Assembly (NCBI GenBank): GCA_036378315.1
Contig: DASUWU010000032.1
Location: 1-64,000 of the forward strand
Reading direction: 5' to 3'
Length of the DNA: 64,000 bases
Source: CALAED01 sp036378315
GTDB lineage: Bacteria > Actinomycetota > Actinomycetes > Streptosporangiales > Streptosporangiaceae
A program made the translations under genes and the position numbers. Below are positions 51,187 to 60,260 of the stretch, in pieces (positions within the stretch are counted from its first letter, which is position 1; the number at the start of each line of letters is the position of its first letter). The notes under the pieces were generated by a model. The model saw only the letters and a list, made by a program, of their open reading frames with translations, did not search any database and was not told the origin of the DNA.

Positions 51187-52368
51187 TCAGTAAGTCGGCT
51201 GGCTGGGGTCGATCTGGTTGACCCAGGCGAGCACGCCGCCGCCGACGTGGACGGCGTCGGAGAAGCCCGCGTCGTGCACGATGGCCAGGCACTCGGCGCT
51301 GCGCGCGCCCGACTTGCAGTGCAGCACGATCTTCTTGTCCTGCGGCAGCCGCTCGAGCGCCGCGCCCGACACGAACTCGCCCTTGGGGATCAGCGTCGCG
51401 CCCGGGATCGAGACGATCTCGTACTCGTTCGGCTCGCGGACGTCCACGAGGAAGATGTCGTCGCCGCGGTCCTGCATCTCCTTGAGCTCGGTCGCGGTGA
51501 TCGTCGAGCCGCTGGCGGCCTGGGCCGCCTCGTCCGAGATCACGCCGCAGAACGCCTCGTAGTCCTCGAGCAGCTCGGTGATCGTCGGGTTCTTCCCGCA
51601 CAGCGGGCACTCGGGGTCCTTCTTGACCTTGACCTGGCGGTAGCTCATCTCGAGCGCGTCGTAGATGGTCAGCCGGCCGACGAGCGGGTCGCCGATGCCG
51701 GTGAGCAGCTTGATCGCCTCGTTCACCTGGATCGAGCCGATCGACGCGCACAGCACGCCGAGCACTCCGCCCTCGGCGCAGGACGGCACCATGCCGGGCG
51801 GCGGCGGCTCGGGGTACAGGCAGCGGTAGCACGGCCCGTGCTCGGCCCAGAAGACGCTGGCCTGGCCGTCGAAGCGATAGATCGATCCCCAGACGTACGG
51901 CTTGCCGAGCAGCACTGCGGCGTCGTTGACCATGTAGCGGGTGGCGAAGTTGTCGGTGCCGTCGACGATGAGGTCGTAGCCGCGGAAGATGTCCATGACG
52001 TTGTCGCGGGTCAGCGGCTCGTTGTGCACGACGACCTCGACGAACGGGTTGATCTCGCGGACCGAGTCGGCGGCCGACTCGACCTTGGGCCGGCCGACGT
52101 CGGACTGGCCGTGGATGATCTGGCGCTGCAGGTTCGACTCGTCGACGACGTCGAAGTCGATCACGCCGAGCGTGCCGACGCCCGCGGCGGCGAGGTACAT
52201 CAGCGCCGGGGAGCCGAGGCCGCCGGCGCCGACGATCAGCACCTTGGCGTTCTTGAGCCGCCGTTGCCCCGACATCCCCACGTCCGGAATGATCAGGTGC
52301 CGAGAGTAGCGGCGTACCTCGTCGACCGAAAGGCCGGCGGCGGGCTCGACCAGAGGTGGCAGCGACAC
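51187..52368 (-). CDS. moeZ: ThiF/MoeB-type adenylyltransferase-sulfurtransferase (MoeZ)
   Basis: The 393-residue protein has an E1-like adenylation domain (VLIVGAGGLGSPALMYLAAAGVG, DFDVVDESNLQRQ, zinc CxxC pairs in CYRC and CPLC) and a C-terminal rhodanese domain with active cysteine in LHCKSGARSAE. It activates the C-terminus of ubiquitin-like sulfur carriers (MoaD, ThiS or CysO type) and loads sulfur for molybdopterin, thiamine or cysteine synthesis. The GTG start has AGGAG 7 bases upstream. Confidence 0.95.
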   Translation of the reverse strand: MSLPPLVEPAAGLSVDEVRRYSRHLIIPDVGMSGQRRLKNAKVLIVGAGGLGSPALMYLAAAGVGTLGVIDFDVVDESNLQRQIIHGQSDVGRPKVESAADSVREINPFVEVVVHNEPLTRDNVMDIFRGYDLIVDGTDNFATRYMVNDAAVLLGKPYVWGSIYRFDGQASVFWAEHGPCYRCLYPEPPPPGMVPSCAEGGVLGVLCASIGSIQVNEAIKLLTGIGDPLVGRLTIYDALEMSYRQVKVKKDPECPLCGKNPTITELLEDYEAFCGVISDEAAQAASGSTITATELKEMQDRGDDIFLVDVREPNEYEIVSIPGATLIPKGEFVSGAALERLPQDKKIVLHCKSGARSAECLAIVHDAGFSDAVHVGGGVLAWVNQIDPSQPTY

Positions 52369-52481
52369 GGTAATGCTCCTGGGCTAGCGCTCAGCGGTTC
52401 GGGGTGGGGACCCCGTTGTCCCCGACTGAGGACAACCTTGCCACGCCGCGCCGCATTCCCCGAACCGGCGCCGGGTGCGCG

Positions 52482-52528
52482 GCGCCCTGTCCCGCGCCCT
52501 GTCCCGCGCCCTGTCCCGCGTCCGTCCC
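52482..52528. repeat. 12-bp tandem repeat upstream of moeZ
   Basis: Three perfect copies of GCGCCCTGTCCC (52482-52517) and a degenerate fourth lie in the 191-base gap between moeZ and the alpha/beta hydrolase gene. Confidence 0.75.
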
Positions 52529-52559
52529 GCGGCCGTCGCGCGTTCGTCGCGTGGCCGCG

Positions 52560-53507
52560 TCAGACGCCCACGGGCGCGGCCCGGGTGTCGGCCAGCAGCG
52601 CCCTGAACTCCCGGGCGACGAGCTCCGGCCGTTCCATCTGGGCGACGTGGCCGACGCCGGGAAGCACGGCCACTCTGGCGTTCTGGAAGATGCGGCCGGC
52701 CCGCAGCGCCATCCGCGGGTCGACGATGCGGTCGCGCCCGCCGTACAGCAGCAGGGTCGGCGCCTGGACCCGCGCCGCGTCCCGCCACAGCGAGCGCGGC
52801 CCGCGGCGGAGGAACTCGGTGACGATGCCGCGGGCCGCCCCCAGCACCGCGGGCGCGGCGTAGTCGAGCGCGTCGCGGCGGCGGATCTCGTCGACCAGCT
52901 CCCGCAGCCGCTCGGGATGCATGAGGCCGGGCTCCGCGTAGATCATCTCGAGCGACGACCTGACCCGCCGCTCCGGCGGCACGGCCTGCAGCCGGCGCAG
53001 CGCCCACGGGCCGACCCCCGGCACCGAGGCGACGGCGATGCGGGTCGGGCCGACGCGCGGCCGCAGGTCGGGCAGCGCGGGCGCGACGAGGGTGAGGGTC
53101 TTGACGAGGTCGGGCCTGCGGGCGGCCAGCCGGGTCACGACGGCGCCGCCCAGCGAGTTGCCGAACAGGTGCACAGGACCGCGACCCCGCAGCTCGACGA
53201 GCCTGGCCACGGTCCTGGCGTGCGCGTCGACGGAGTAGTCGTGATCGGGCGGCGGTGGTGAGTAGCCGAACCCGGGGAGGTCGATCGCGTCGCCGCGCAG
53301 CACGTCGCACAGGTGACCCATGAGGTCGGTCCAGTTGGTCGCCGACCCGGCGAGCCCGTGGACGTACACGGCGGACTCCACGACGTCGGGGTCGGCGCAG
53401 TCGCCGCCCACCGGCGTGGACCGTACGAAGACCGAGCGGTCCCCAAGGGGGACCTCGGCGCCCGGCCAGACAGGTATCGGCTGACTCATGACGGAGGCGA
53501 TACCCAC
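52560..53507 (-). CDS. Alpha/beta-fold hydrolase
   Basis: The 315-residue enzyme has an oxyanion region VYVHGLAGSATNW, nucleophile elbow GNSLGG, acid in GGRDRIVD and histidine in GVGHVAQ, so the triad is complete. The substrate is unknown. The GTG start at 53507 has GGAG 9 bases upstream; ATG 53489 is an alternative. It lies upstream of moeZ on the same strand. Confidence 0.9.
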   Translation of the reverse strand: MGIASVMSQPIPVWPGAEVPLGDRSVFVRSTPVGGDCADPDVVESAVYVHGLAGSATNWTDLMGHLCDVLRGDAIDLPGFGYSPPPPDHDYSVDAHARTVARLVELRGRGPVHLFGNSLGGAVVTRLAARRPDLVKTLTLVAPALPDLRPRVGPTRIAVASVPGVGPWALRRLQAVPPERRVRSSLEMIYAEPGLMHPERLRELVDEIRRRDALDYAAPAVLGAARGIVTEFLRRGPRSLWRDAARVQAPTLLLYGGRDRIVDPRMALRAGRIFQNARVAVLPGVGHVAQMERPELVAREFRALLADTRAAPVGV

Positions 53508-53569
53508 AAGAGTTCACTCCGACGCCACCGGCCGCCGATGTCCGCAGCGCGCGGGGCCCGGGACACGTG

Positions 53570-54526
53570 CTAAGCGCTCTTGCGGCTCCTGGCCGGGGTC
53601 TTCTTGCTCGCGGCCTTCTTGCCGTCGGCCTTGCCCGCGCCGTCGCCCCCGGACTTCCTGGCCGGCGGCCCCTTCTTGTCCGGCCCGGACTTGGACGCGG
53701 AACCCGCCTTCGCGTCGCTCTTGGTGTCGGTGTCGGTGTCGGTGCCCGCGCCGCGGCTCTTCTTGGCCGCCTCGACGCTTGCCCGCAACGCGCTGAGCAG
53801 GTCGGCGGCGGCCGGCTCCTCAGCCGCCGGCGCCGGCTGGACGACCTCGCGGCCCTCGGCCTTGGCCTCGATGACCGCCTGCAGCGCCTCGCGGTAGGCG
53901 TCCTTGTAGTCGCTGGGGTCGAAGTCGCTTGCCATCGTCTCGATCAACGAGGCGGCCATCGACAGCTCCTGCGGCCGCACCTCGACGTCCTCTTCGAGGA
54001 ACGGGAAGTCGGGGGTGCGGATCTCGTCCGGCCACAGCATCGTCTCGAGCACGAACACGCCGTCCCTGACGCGCAGCGTGGCCAGCGACTCGCGCTGGCG
54101 CAGCGCGACCTTGACCACCGCCACCCTGCCGGAGCTCTCCAGCGCGTCGCGCAGCAGCACGTACGGCTTGTCGCCCTGGGCGTCTGGTTCGAGGTAGTAC
54201 GCCTTGTTGAAGTAGATGGGGTCGACCTGCTCGGCGTCGGCGAACTGCAGGACGTCGATGCGCCGGCTGGTGGACAGCGGGAGGTCGGCGAAGTCCTCGT
54301 CGGTGAGCACGATGACATCACCGCCCGGCAGCTCGTAGCCCTTGGCCACGTCGGCGTAGGAGACCTCTTCGCCGCACACCGAGCAGACGCGCCGGAACTT
54401 GATGCGCCCGCCGTCCTTGCGGTGCACCTGGTGAAAGGAAACATCCCGCTGCTCGGTCGCCGAATAGACCTTGACCGGGATGGTCACCAGGCCGAAGGAG
54501 ATGGCGCCCTTCCATATGCTGCGCAT
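53570..54526 (-). CDS. ku: Non-homologous end-joining protein Ku
   Basis: The 318-residue protein starts MRSIWKGAISFGLVTIPVKVYSATE, the conserved Ku N-terminus. It has the ring core (CSVCGEEV zinc-like knuckle, YELPGGDVIVLTDEDF, FNKAYYLEP) and a long Lys/Ala/Gly-rich tail that in actinobacteria promotes DNA binding and LigD recruitment. It binds broken ends as a dimer. The ATG has AAGGA upstream. It is divergent from the ligD genes. Confidence 0.97.
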   Translation of the reverse strand: MRSIWKGAISFGLVTIPVKVYSATEQRDVSFHQVHRKDGGRIKFRRVCSVCGEEVSYADVAKGYELPGGDVIVLTDEDFADLPLSTSRRIDVLQFADAEQVDPIYFNKAYYLEPDAQGDKPYVLLRDALESSGRVAVVKVALRQRESLATLRVRDGVFVLETMLWPDEIRTPDFPFLEEDVEVRPQELSMAASLIETMASDFDPSDYKDAYREALQAVIEAKAEGREVVQPAPAAEEPAAADLLSALRASVEAAKKSRGAGTDTDTDTKSDAKAGSASKSGPDKKGPPARKSGGDGAGKADGKKAASKKTPARSRKSA

Positions 54527-54628
54527 GAACTGTCCTTACCCGCCGGGACTCCCAGCATAGCGGCTTCGACCATACGTTCGATAGTAACCATATGTCACGA
54601 CTTGCTACTTTCATACCTGGGTATCACC

Positions 54629-55639
54629 ATGGCTCGCACGGGGCAAAAGCCTCACATGGGTGACCCTATGCCGAACCGTGTCGAGCCCATGCTCGCCACC
54701 ACCGGCGACATCCCCGGCGACCCCGGCCAGTGGGGCCTGGAGATCAAATGGGACGGCGTACGCGTCATCACGTACGTCTCCGGCGAGTCCGTTCGGGCGA
54801 CGGGACGGCGCGGCAACGAGGTCGGCGACCGCTACCCGGAGCTGGCCGCGCTGGCCGACATGCTGCCCGGCCACCAGGCGGTCCTGGACGGCGAGGTGGT
54901 GGCGTTCGACCGCGACGGGCGACCCAGCTTCGAACGGCTGCAGCGCCGCATGCACGTCGCGCACCCGCCGCAGCGCCTGATCCGCGAGGTGCCGGCCAGG
55001 TACATCGTGTTCGACCTCCTCTACCTGGACGGGCACGTGATGTTCGACCTCCCCTACCGCGACCGCCGCGAGCTGCTCGACGGGCTCGAGCTCGCGCACG
55101 GGCCGATCGAGGCGCCGTCCTACCTCAACGGCGGCGACGTCGGGCAGGTCAGCGAGCTGCTCGACTTCACCCGCGAGCAGGACCTCGAAGGCGTGGTCGC
55201 CAAGCGGCTCGGCTCGCCGTACCGGCCGGGGCAGCGGCTCGACGACTGGCGCAAGATCAAGAACTTCCGCAGCAGGGACGTGATCGTCGGCGGGTGGAAG
55301 CCGGGCAAGGGCCGCCGCGCGGGCGGCGTCGGGGCGCTGCTGCTCGGCGTGTACGACGAGCGCGGGCTGCGGTTCGTCGGCCACGTCGGCACCGGCTTCA
55401 CCGACCGCATGCTCGACGAGATGGCCGCGCTGCTCGCGCCGCTGCGGCGGGAGTCGAGCCCGTTCGTCGACGAGGTCCCGCGCGAGTACGCGCGCGGCGC
55501 GCAATGGGTCGAACCGAGCCTGGTCGGCGAGGTCGCCTACACCATGTGGACTCAGGACGGCAGGATGCGCAACCCGTCCTGGCGCGGGCTGCGCGCGGAC
55601 ATCAAACCAGAGGACGTCCGTTGGGCTGATGGGGCATGA
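54629..55639 (+). CDS. ATP-dependent DNA ligase (LigD ligase domain as a separate protein)
   Basis: The 336-residue product holds the nucleotidyltransferase core with catalytic lysine K40 in EIKWDGVR, DGEVVAFD, VFDLLYLDG, EGVVAKR and the OB-fold with KIKNF and WVEPSLVGEVAY. It is the ligase module of LigD, which seals ends held by Ku. The start is uncertain: ATG 54629 gives the longest product, and ATG 54656 or 54668 is possible. It overlaps the polymerase gene by ATGA. Confidence 0.93.
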   Translation: MARTGQKPHMGDPMPNRVEPMLATTGDIPGDPGQWGLEIKWDGVRVITYVSGESVRATGRRGNEVGDRYPELAALADMLPGHQAVLDGEVVAFDRDGRPSFERLQRRMHVAHPPQRLIREVPARYIVFDLLYLDGHVMFDLPYRDRRELLDGLELAHGPIEAPSYLNGGDVGQVSELLDFTREQDLEGVVAKRLGSPYRPGQRLDDWRKIKNFRSRDVIVGGWKPGKGRRAGGVGALLLGVYDERGLRFVGHVGTGFTDRMLDEMAALLAPLRRESSPFVDEVPREYARGAQWVEPSLVGEVAYTMWTQDGRMRNPSWRGLRADIKPEDVRWADGA

Positions 55640-56532
55640 ACAAGATCTGGGTCGAGGTGGAAGGACGCAAGCTCAGCCTGTCGAACCTCGACAAGGTGCT
55701 CTACCCCAAGCACGGGTTCGCCAAGGGCGAGGTGATCGACTACTACACGCGGATCGCGCCGGTCCTGCTCCCCCACCTGGCCGGCCGGCCGGCCACCCGC
55801 AAGCGATTCCCGAACGGGGTGGACGGGGAGTTCTTCTTCGAGAAGAACGCGCCGTCGCACACCCCCGACTGGGTGCGGGTCGCGACCCTGCCCACGCCGG
55901 GCGGCCGGCACGAGTCGCTGAACTACGTCGTGATCGACGACCTGGCGACGCTCGTCTGGTGCGCCAACCTGGCCGCGCTCGAGCTGCACGTGCCGCAGTG
56001 GCGGATCGGGCCCAGGGACGCCGTCCACGAGGCCGACCTGCTCGTGTTCGACCTCGATCCCGGGCCGCCGGCGACGTACGTCGAGTCCTGCCGGGTGGCG
56101 TGCCTGCTGCGCGACCTGCTGGCCGCCGACGGCCTCGACGCGTACCCGAAGAGCAGCGGCAAGAAGGGCCTGCACCTGTACGTCCCCATCGCGGAGACCC
56201 CGCCCGAGCGCACCTCGGCGTACGCCAAGGCCGCCGCCGAACGCCTCGCGGCCGAGCACAAGGACCTCGTGGTCAGCAAGATGGACAAGAGGTTGCGCAG
56301 GGGCAAGGTCTTCGTCGACTGGAGCCAGAACAACGGGGCGAAGACCACCGTGGCCCCGTACTCGCTGCGCGCCGCCGACGAGCCGGCGGTGTCCACGCCG
56401 GTGACGTGGGACGAGGTCGACGGGTGCGACTCGGTGCCGGTGTTCGAGCCGGGCGAGGTGCTGGCCAGGGTCGACCGCGACGGCGATCTGCTGGCCCCGC
56501 TGCTCGCGACCGAACGGCACCGGCTACCCTGA
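55636..56532 (+). CDS. LigD polymerase/primase-domain protein
   Basis: The 298-residue product is the archaeo-eukaryotic-primase-type polymerase of LigD. It has the metal motif VFDLDPG, SSGKKGLHLYVPI and RRGKVFVDWSQNNGAKTTVAPYSLRA. It fills gaps, preferring ribonucleotides, during end joining. The start overlaps the ligase stop (ATGA), so the two LigD halves are made together from one transcript. No LigD nuclease domain is seen. Confidence 0.95.
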   Translation: MNKIWVEVEGRKLSLSNLDKVLYPKHGFAKGEVIDYYTRIAPVLLPHLAGRPATRKRFPNGVDGEFFFEKNAPSHTPDWVRVATLPTPGGRHESLNYVVIDDLATLVWCANLAALELHVPQWRIGPRDAVHEADLLVFDLDPGPPATYVESCRVACLLRDLLAADGLDAYPKSSGKKGLHLYVPIAETPPERTSAYAKAAAERLAAEHKDLVVSKMDKRLRRGKVFVDWSQNNGAKTTVAPYSLRAADEPAVSTPVTWDEVDGCDSVPVFEPGEVLARVDRDGDLLAPLLATERHRLP

Positions 56533-56626
56533 ACGTCCCGGGGCGTTTCCTTTCTCCGTCTGCGGTGAAGCGACCGGTGACCGACGCCGGGTTAGCGAAC
56601 GGCCAGAGAGGGGGTAGGGGGACCTC

Positions 56627-56830
56627 ATGAGCGAGCAGGACGCCGAAGCGATGGGTGTGGAGACGCCGGAGAGCGACGCGGCCGAACAGCACACCCCGGT
56701 GCGCGACGACGACGAGCTGCGCGAGGACGAGCGGCTCCGGTGGACGATGCAGGTGCCCTTCGACGCCAACGAGGCCGACGCCGCTGAGCAGACACGGCTC
56801 GTGGAGCTGGACGAAGACGACTACCGGTGA
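56627..56830 (+). CDS. Small acidic protein of unknown function
   Basis: This 67-residue protein is rich in Asp and Glu (DDDELREDERLRW, LVELDEDDYR), with no membrane segment. A purine-rich GGGGG ribosome site sits just upstream of the ATG. It lies downstream of the LigD genes on the same strand. No family was recognised, but codon use is normal for the genome. Confidence 0.65.
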   Translation: MSEQDAEAMGVETPESDAAEQHTPVRDDDELREDERLRWTMQVPFDANEADAAEQTRLVELDEDDYR

Positions 56831-57051
56831 CGCGCTCGACGCGCACGTCGCCTACCTTGACGCGGACGCGCCCCGAGATCGACATGGCCGGGAACGCGGC
56901 GGCCGCCGCACGCGGTGACCGCGCCGCGCGCCGCCGGCGGTGACGCCGCGGCCGGCGGCCCGCCAACGGCCAAGCCGCGATCAGTGACCCGGGCTATTAC
57001 CGGCGCGTAGGATATGGCCGAGTCCCGGCTCCACATCGTCTGTCCACCCGT

Positions 57052-57087
57052 CAGTCCACATCTCAGTCCACATCTCAGTCCACATCG
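57052..57087. repeat. 12-bp tandem repeat upstream of the TetR gene
   Basis: CAGTCCACATCT is repeated three times with one final change, with partial copies just before. It sits 36-71 bases from the TetR start, in the probable promoter. The rest of the 292-base gap is GC-rich without other features. Confidence 0.8.
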
Positions 57088-57122
57088 TCGCCCTGTCGCA
57101 CGAAGCACGAGGGGAGAGTGCG

Positions 57123-57743
57123 GTGACCACGACACCGGAGGCCCGTCCCCGGGGTACCAGGCTGCCTCGGCCGGCCCGCCGGAGGCAGCTGCTCGGCGCC
57201 GCTCAGGAGGTCTTCGTCGCGCAGGGCTACCACGCGGCGGCCATGGATGAGATCGCCGAACGCGCCGGCGTCAGCAAGCCGGTGCTCTACCAGCACTTTC
57301 CCGGCAAGCTCGAGCTCTATCTGGCGCTGCTTGACGAGCACGCCGAGGCGCTGGTCAAGATCGTCCGCGAGGCGCTCGAGTCGACCACGGACAACAAGAC
57401 GCGAGTGCAGGCCAGCATGCAGGCCTTCTACGACTTCGTCGCGACCGAGGGCGAAGCGTTCCGGCTGGTCTTCGAGTCCGACCTGAGCAACGTCGCGCCC
57501 GTCCGGGCCCGGCTCGAACGGGCCAACCACCAGTGCGCCGAGATGATCGCCAAGGTCATCCAGCAGGACACCGACGCCCCCAGCGACGAGGCGTACCTCC
57601 TCGGCATGGGTCTGGTCGGCATGGCCCAGGTCAGCGCCAGGTTCTGGCTGTCGCAGCAGCGAGCCATCCCGAAGGAGACAGCGGCGACGATCACGTCGCG
57701 GCTCGCCTGGCGGGGCATCAGCGGCTTCCCGCTCACCTCCTGA
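57123..57743 (+). CDS. TetR-family regulator (Rv3208-like by context)
   Basis: The 206-residue protein has a TetR HTH (LLGAAQEVFVAQGYHAAAMDEIAERAGVSKPVLYQHFPGKLELYLALL) and a compact ligand domain. Position before a DUF3107 gene and an RhlE-like helicase matches Rv3208 in Mycobacterium. The GTG start has GGGGAG 6 bases upstream. Confidence 0.92.
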   Translation: MTTTPEARPRGTRLPRPARRRQLLGAAQEVFVAQGYHAAAMDEIAERAGVSKPVLYQHFPGKLELYLALLDEHAEALVKIVREALESTTDNKTRVQASMQAFYDFVATEGEAFRLVFESDLSNVAPVRARLERANHQCAEMIAKVIQQDTDAPSDEAYLLGMGLVGMAQVSARFWLSQQRAIPKETAATITSRLAWRGISGFPLTS

Positions 57744-57879
57744 CGACCGCCCACCCCCCGGCGGCCGGTTCCGCGATCGGCGAACGTAAGCGGCCACCGA
57801 GATCATCCGTCGCGTGTCACGATAAGAACGCACGGCCAATCGGCCATGGGAGCTGAGAGCGTCGCCGGAGGGGGCCATC

Positions 57880-58107
57880 GTGCAGGTGCGGGTGGGTGTT
57901 CAACTCGTTCCCAAGGAACTGGTCGTAGAGACGAAGCAGTCCGCCGACGAGGTCGAGCAGGCGCTGGCCGCCGCGCTGCAGTCGGCCGACGGGCTGTTCG
58001 TGCTGAAGGACTCCAGAGGCGGCCGGATCGTCATCCCCGCCAAGCACGTCGGCTACCTGGAGATCGCCGAAGACGAGGCCCGCCAGGTCGGCTTCGGCAC
58101 GCTCTGA
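57880..58107 (+). CDS. DUF3107 family protein (Rv3208A/TB9.4-like)
   Basis: The 75-residue product starts MQVRVGVQLVPKELVVETKQSADEV and has RIVIPAKHVGYLEI, the DUF3107 signature. It is a small conserved actinobacterial protein of unknown role. The GTG start has GGAGGGGG upstream. A strong hairpin follows about 125 bases after its stop. Confidence 0.9.
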   Translation: MQVRVGVQLVPKELVVETKQSADEVEQALAAALQSADGLFVLKDSRGGRIVIPAKHVGYLEIAEDEARQVGFGTL

Positions 58108-58233
58108 ACGGCGGACTTGACTGCCGCGCTTGACCCGCACGGGTACCGTCCCGCCGTCGTCTTGTTTAATCCCGCATCGTCGGGCATACCTCGAACATCG
58201 CCGGTACGAGGGCTCTGGCCGGCGCGTGAAGGA

Positions 58234-58278
58234 GCGACCGTGGGGCACCATCAACAGTGGGAGCTGCCCCACGGTCGC
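58234..58278 (+). terminator. 14-bp hairpin between DUF3107 and DEAD-helicase genes
   Basis: A perfect 14-bp inverted repeat (58234-58247 with 58265-58278) has a 17-base loop. It most likely ends the TetR-DUF3107 transcript. The remaining non-coding sequence from 58279 to 58671 should hold the helicase promoter and a long leader; no gene was seen there. Confidence 0.65.
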
Positions 58279-58671
58279 CAAATTGACAACGCAATAACAA
58301 GATCCTGACACGACACGCTGACACTGTCCGATGTCGGCCAACGCGGTGCGGACCGGCCGGCATCCCGCCCTGCTGAGCGGCGTCGCCGCCGAGGTGGAAT
58401 GACGGCGGATCCGCCGGTGTTGCGTAAGATGGATTCCTAAATGGCGCGGATACTGGTGTGGCGGGTACACTCCGTCGCGGTATGTGACCGCACGCAGCGA
58501 CCTGCTGCGTACCCCTGACCGCGGCCGTACCATTGACGATGACCGACGGCTGGTCCCTTCCGCGCGAGCGCGCGGTTACGAACGCAGGTCGGCGGGCGCG
58601 AGGCGCCACGCCAGACCTTCGCGGCGCCGCGCTACGGGAGGTTGGACCCCGCACTATGGAGGCTGGAAGCC

Positions 58672-60177
58672 CTGACTACGTTCCGTGACCTCGGGGTCGT
58701 CCCCGAGATAGCCGATGCTCTCGCGACCGAGGGCATCGTCGAACCTTTTCCGATCCAAGAGCTGGCGCTCCCGATAGCGCTCGGCGGCCACGACATCATC
58801 GGCCAGGCCCGCACCGGTACCGGTAAGACCCTGGCCTTCGGCATACCCGTCCTGCAGCGCATCCCGCACGGCGGCCGGGCGCCGCACGCCCTCGTCGTCG
58901 TGCCCACCCGCGAGCTGGCCCTGCAGGTCACCGACGACCTCCTGATCGCCGGCGGCAAGCTCGGCAGCCGCGTGCTGTCGGTGTACGGCGGGCGCGCGTA
59001 CGAGCCGCAGATCGGGGCGCTCCGCGACGGCGTCGACGTCGTCGTCGGCACCCCAGGACGGCTGCTCGACCTCGTCGGCCAGCGTCACCTCGACCTGTCC
59101 CACGTGGGCGTGCTGGTCCTCGACGAGGCCGACCGCATGCTCGACCTCGGGTTCCTTCCCGACATCGAGCGGATCATCGAGTTGGTGCCCGAGCAGCGGC
59201 AGACCATGCTGTTCTCTGCCACCATGCCGGGCGAGATCGTCTCGCTCTCCCGCCGCTACCTGACCCGCCCGACCAACGTACGGGCCGAGTCGAACACCGA
59301 CCCGGCGGCGATGCCCGCGGTCGTGCAGCAGGTCTGGCAGGCGCACCAGATGGACAAGCCCGAGCTGCTCGCCCGCGTCCTGCAGGCCCGCGGCCGCGGT
59401 CTGACCATGGTGTTCTGCCAGACCAAGCGGGCCTGCGACCGGGTCGCCGAAGACCTGGCCAGGCGAGGCTTCGCGGCGGCGGCCGTGCACGGCGACCTGG
59501 GCCAGGGCCAGCGCGAGCGCGCCCTGCGCGCGTTCCGCGCCGGCAAGATCGATGTGCTGGTCGCGACCGACGTGGCGGCCCGGGGGCTCGACGTCGACGA
59601 CATCACGCACGTCATCAACTACGAGTGCCCGGAAGACGACAAGGCCTACGTGCACCGCATCGGCCGGACCGCGCGGGCGGGCAAGGGCGGCATCGCCGTC
59701 ACCCTGGTCGACTGGGCCGACCTGCAGCGATGGAAGGTCATCAACGCCGCGCTCGACCTGCCGTTCCCGACCCCTCAGGAGACCTACTCCACCTCCGAGC
59801 ACCTGTACTCGGTGCTCGACATCCCGGCCGAAGCGACCGGCACGCTGCCCAGCGACAAGCGCGACCGCGCCGGGCTCGCCGCCGAGGAGCTCGAGGACAT
59901 CGGTGAGACCGGCCGCGCCAGGTCCCAGCCGCGCACCAGGGCCAGGGCGACCGACCGGCCCAAGCGCCGTCCCCGCCGCCGCACCCGCGGCGGCCGGCCG
60001 GTCGACGGCGAGCGCTCGGCGGCGCCCGGCGCCGAAGCCGAGCCGGCGCCGGCGGGCCAGGACTCCACCGGCTCCACCGGCCGCGCCGATGAGGCGCCGC
60101 GCCGCCGCCGGCGTCGGCGCCGCGGCCGCGGCGATCGTCCGACCACCCAGCAGCCGCCGACCGACTCCGCCAACTGA
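58672..60177 (+). CDS. DEAD-box RNA helicase (RhlE-like), probable CTG start
   Basis: A full helicase core: Q-motif PFPIQ, motif I ARTGTGKT, Ia PTRELA, Ib TPGRLLD, II DEAD, III SAT, IV region FCQTKRACD, V ATDVAARGLDVDDITHV, VI HRIGRTARAG. A 115-residue Arg/Pro-rich tail likely binds RNA. Homologues start MTTFRDLG; here that Met aligns with CTG 58672, which has GGAGG exactly 9 bases upstream. A TTG at 58642 keeps the frame but has no spaced ribosome site. Its likely role is rRNA or mRNA unwinding, perhaps in the cold. Confidence 0.93.
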   Translation: MTTFRDLGVVPEIADALATEGIVEPFPIQELALPIALGGHDIIGQARTGTGKTLAFGIPVLQRIPHGGRAPHALVVVPTRELALQVTDDLLIAGGKLGSRVLSVYGGRAYEPQIGALRDGVDVVVGTPGRLLDLVGQRHLDLSHVGVLVLDEADRMLDLGFLPDIERIIELVPEQRQTMLFSATMPGEIVSLSRRYLTRPTNVRAESNTDPAAMPAVVQQVWQAHQMDKPELLARVLQARGRGLTMVFCQTKRACDRVAEDLARRGFAAAAVHGDLGQGQRERALRAFRAGKIDVLVATDVAARGLDVDDITHVINYECPEDDKAYVHRIGRTARAGKGGIAVTLVDWADLQRWKVINAALDLPFPTPQETYSTSEHLYSVLDIPAEATGTLPSDKRDRAGLAAEELEDIGETGRARSQPRTRARATDRPKRRPRRRTRGGRPVDGERSAAPGAEAEPAPAGQDSTGSTGRADEAPRRRRRRRRGRGDRPTTQQPPTDSAN

Positions 60178-60201
60178 TCAGCCGGCCAGCAGGCCGGCTG
60201 A
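60178..60201 (+). terminator. Helicase terminator
   Basis: A perfect 10-bp stem (TCAGCCGGCC/GGCCGGCTGA) with a 4-base loop starts immediately after the stop codon. Confidence 0.75.
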
Positions 60202-60231
60202 CCCGGCCGGCCGGCTGACGGCACCGGCATA

Positions 60232-60258
60232 CCCGCGGCGGCCGGCGGCCGCCGCGGG
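60232..60258 (-). terminator. GDPD terminator
   Basis: A perfect 12-bp GC stem (CCCGCGGCGGCC and its complement) with a 3-base loop lies 3 bases past the GDPD stop, back to back with the helicase terminator. Confidence 0.75.
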
Positions 60259-60260
60259 CC

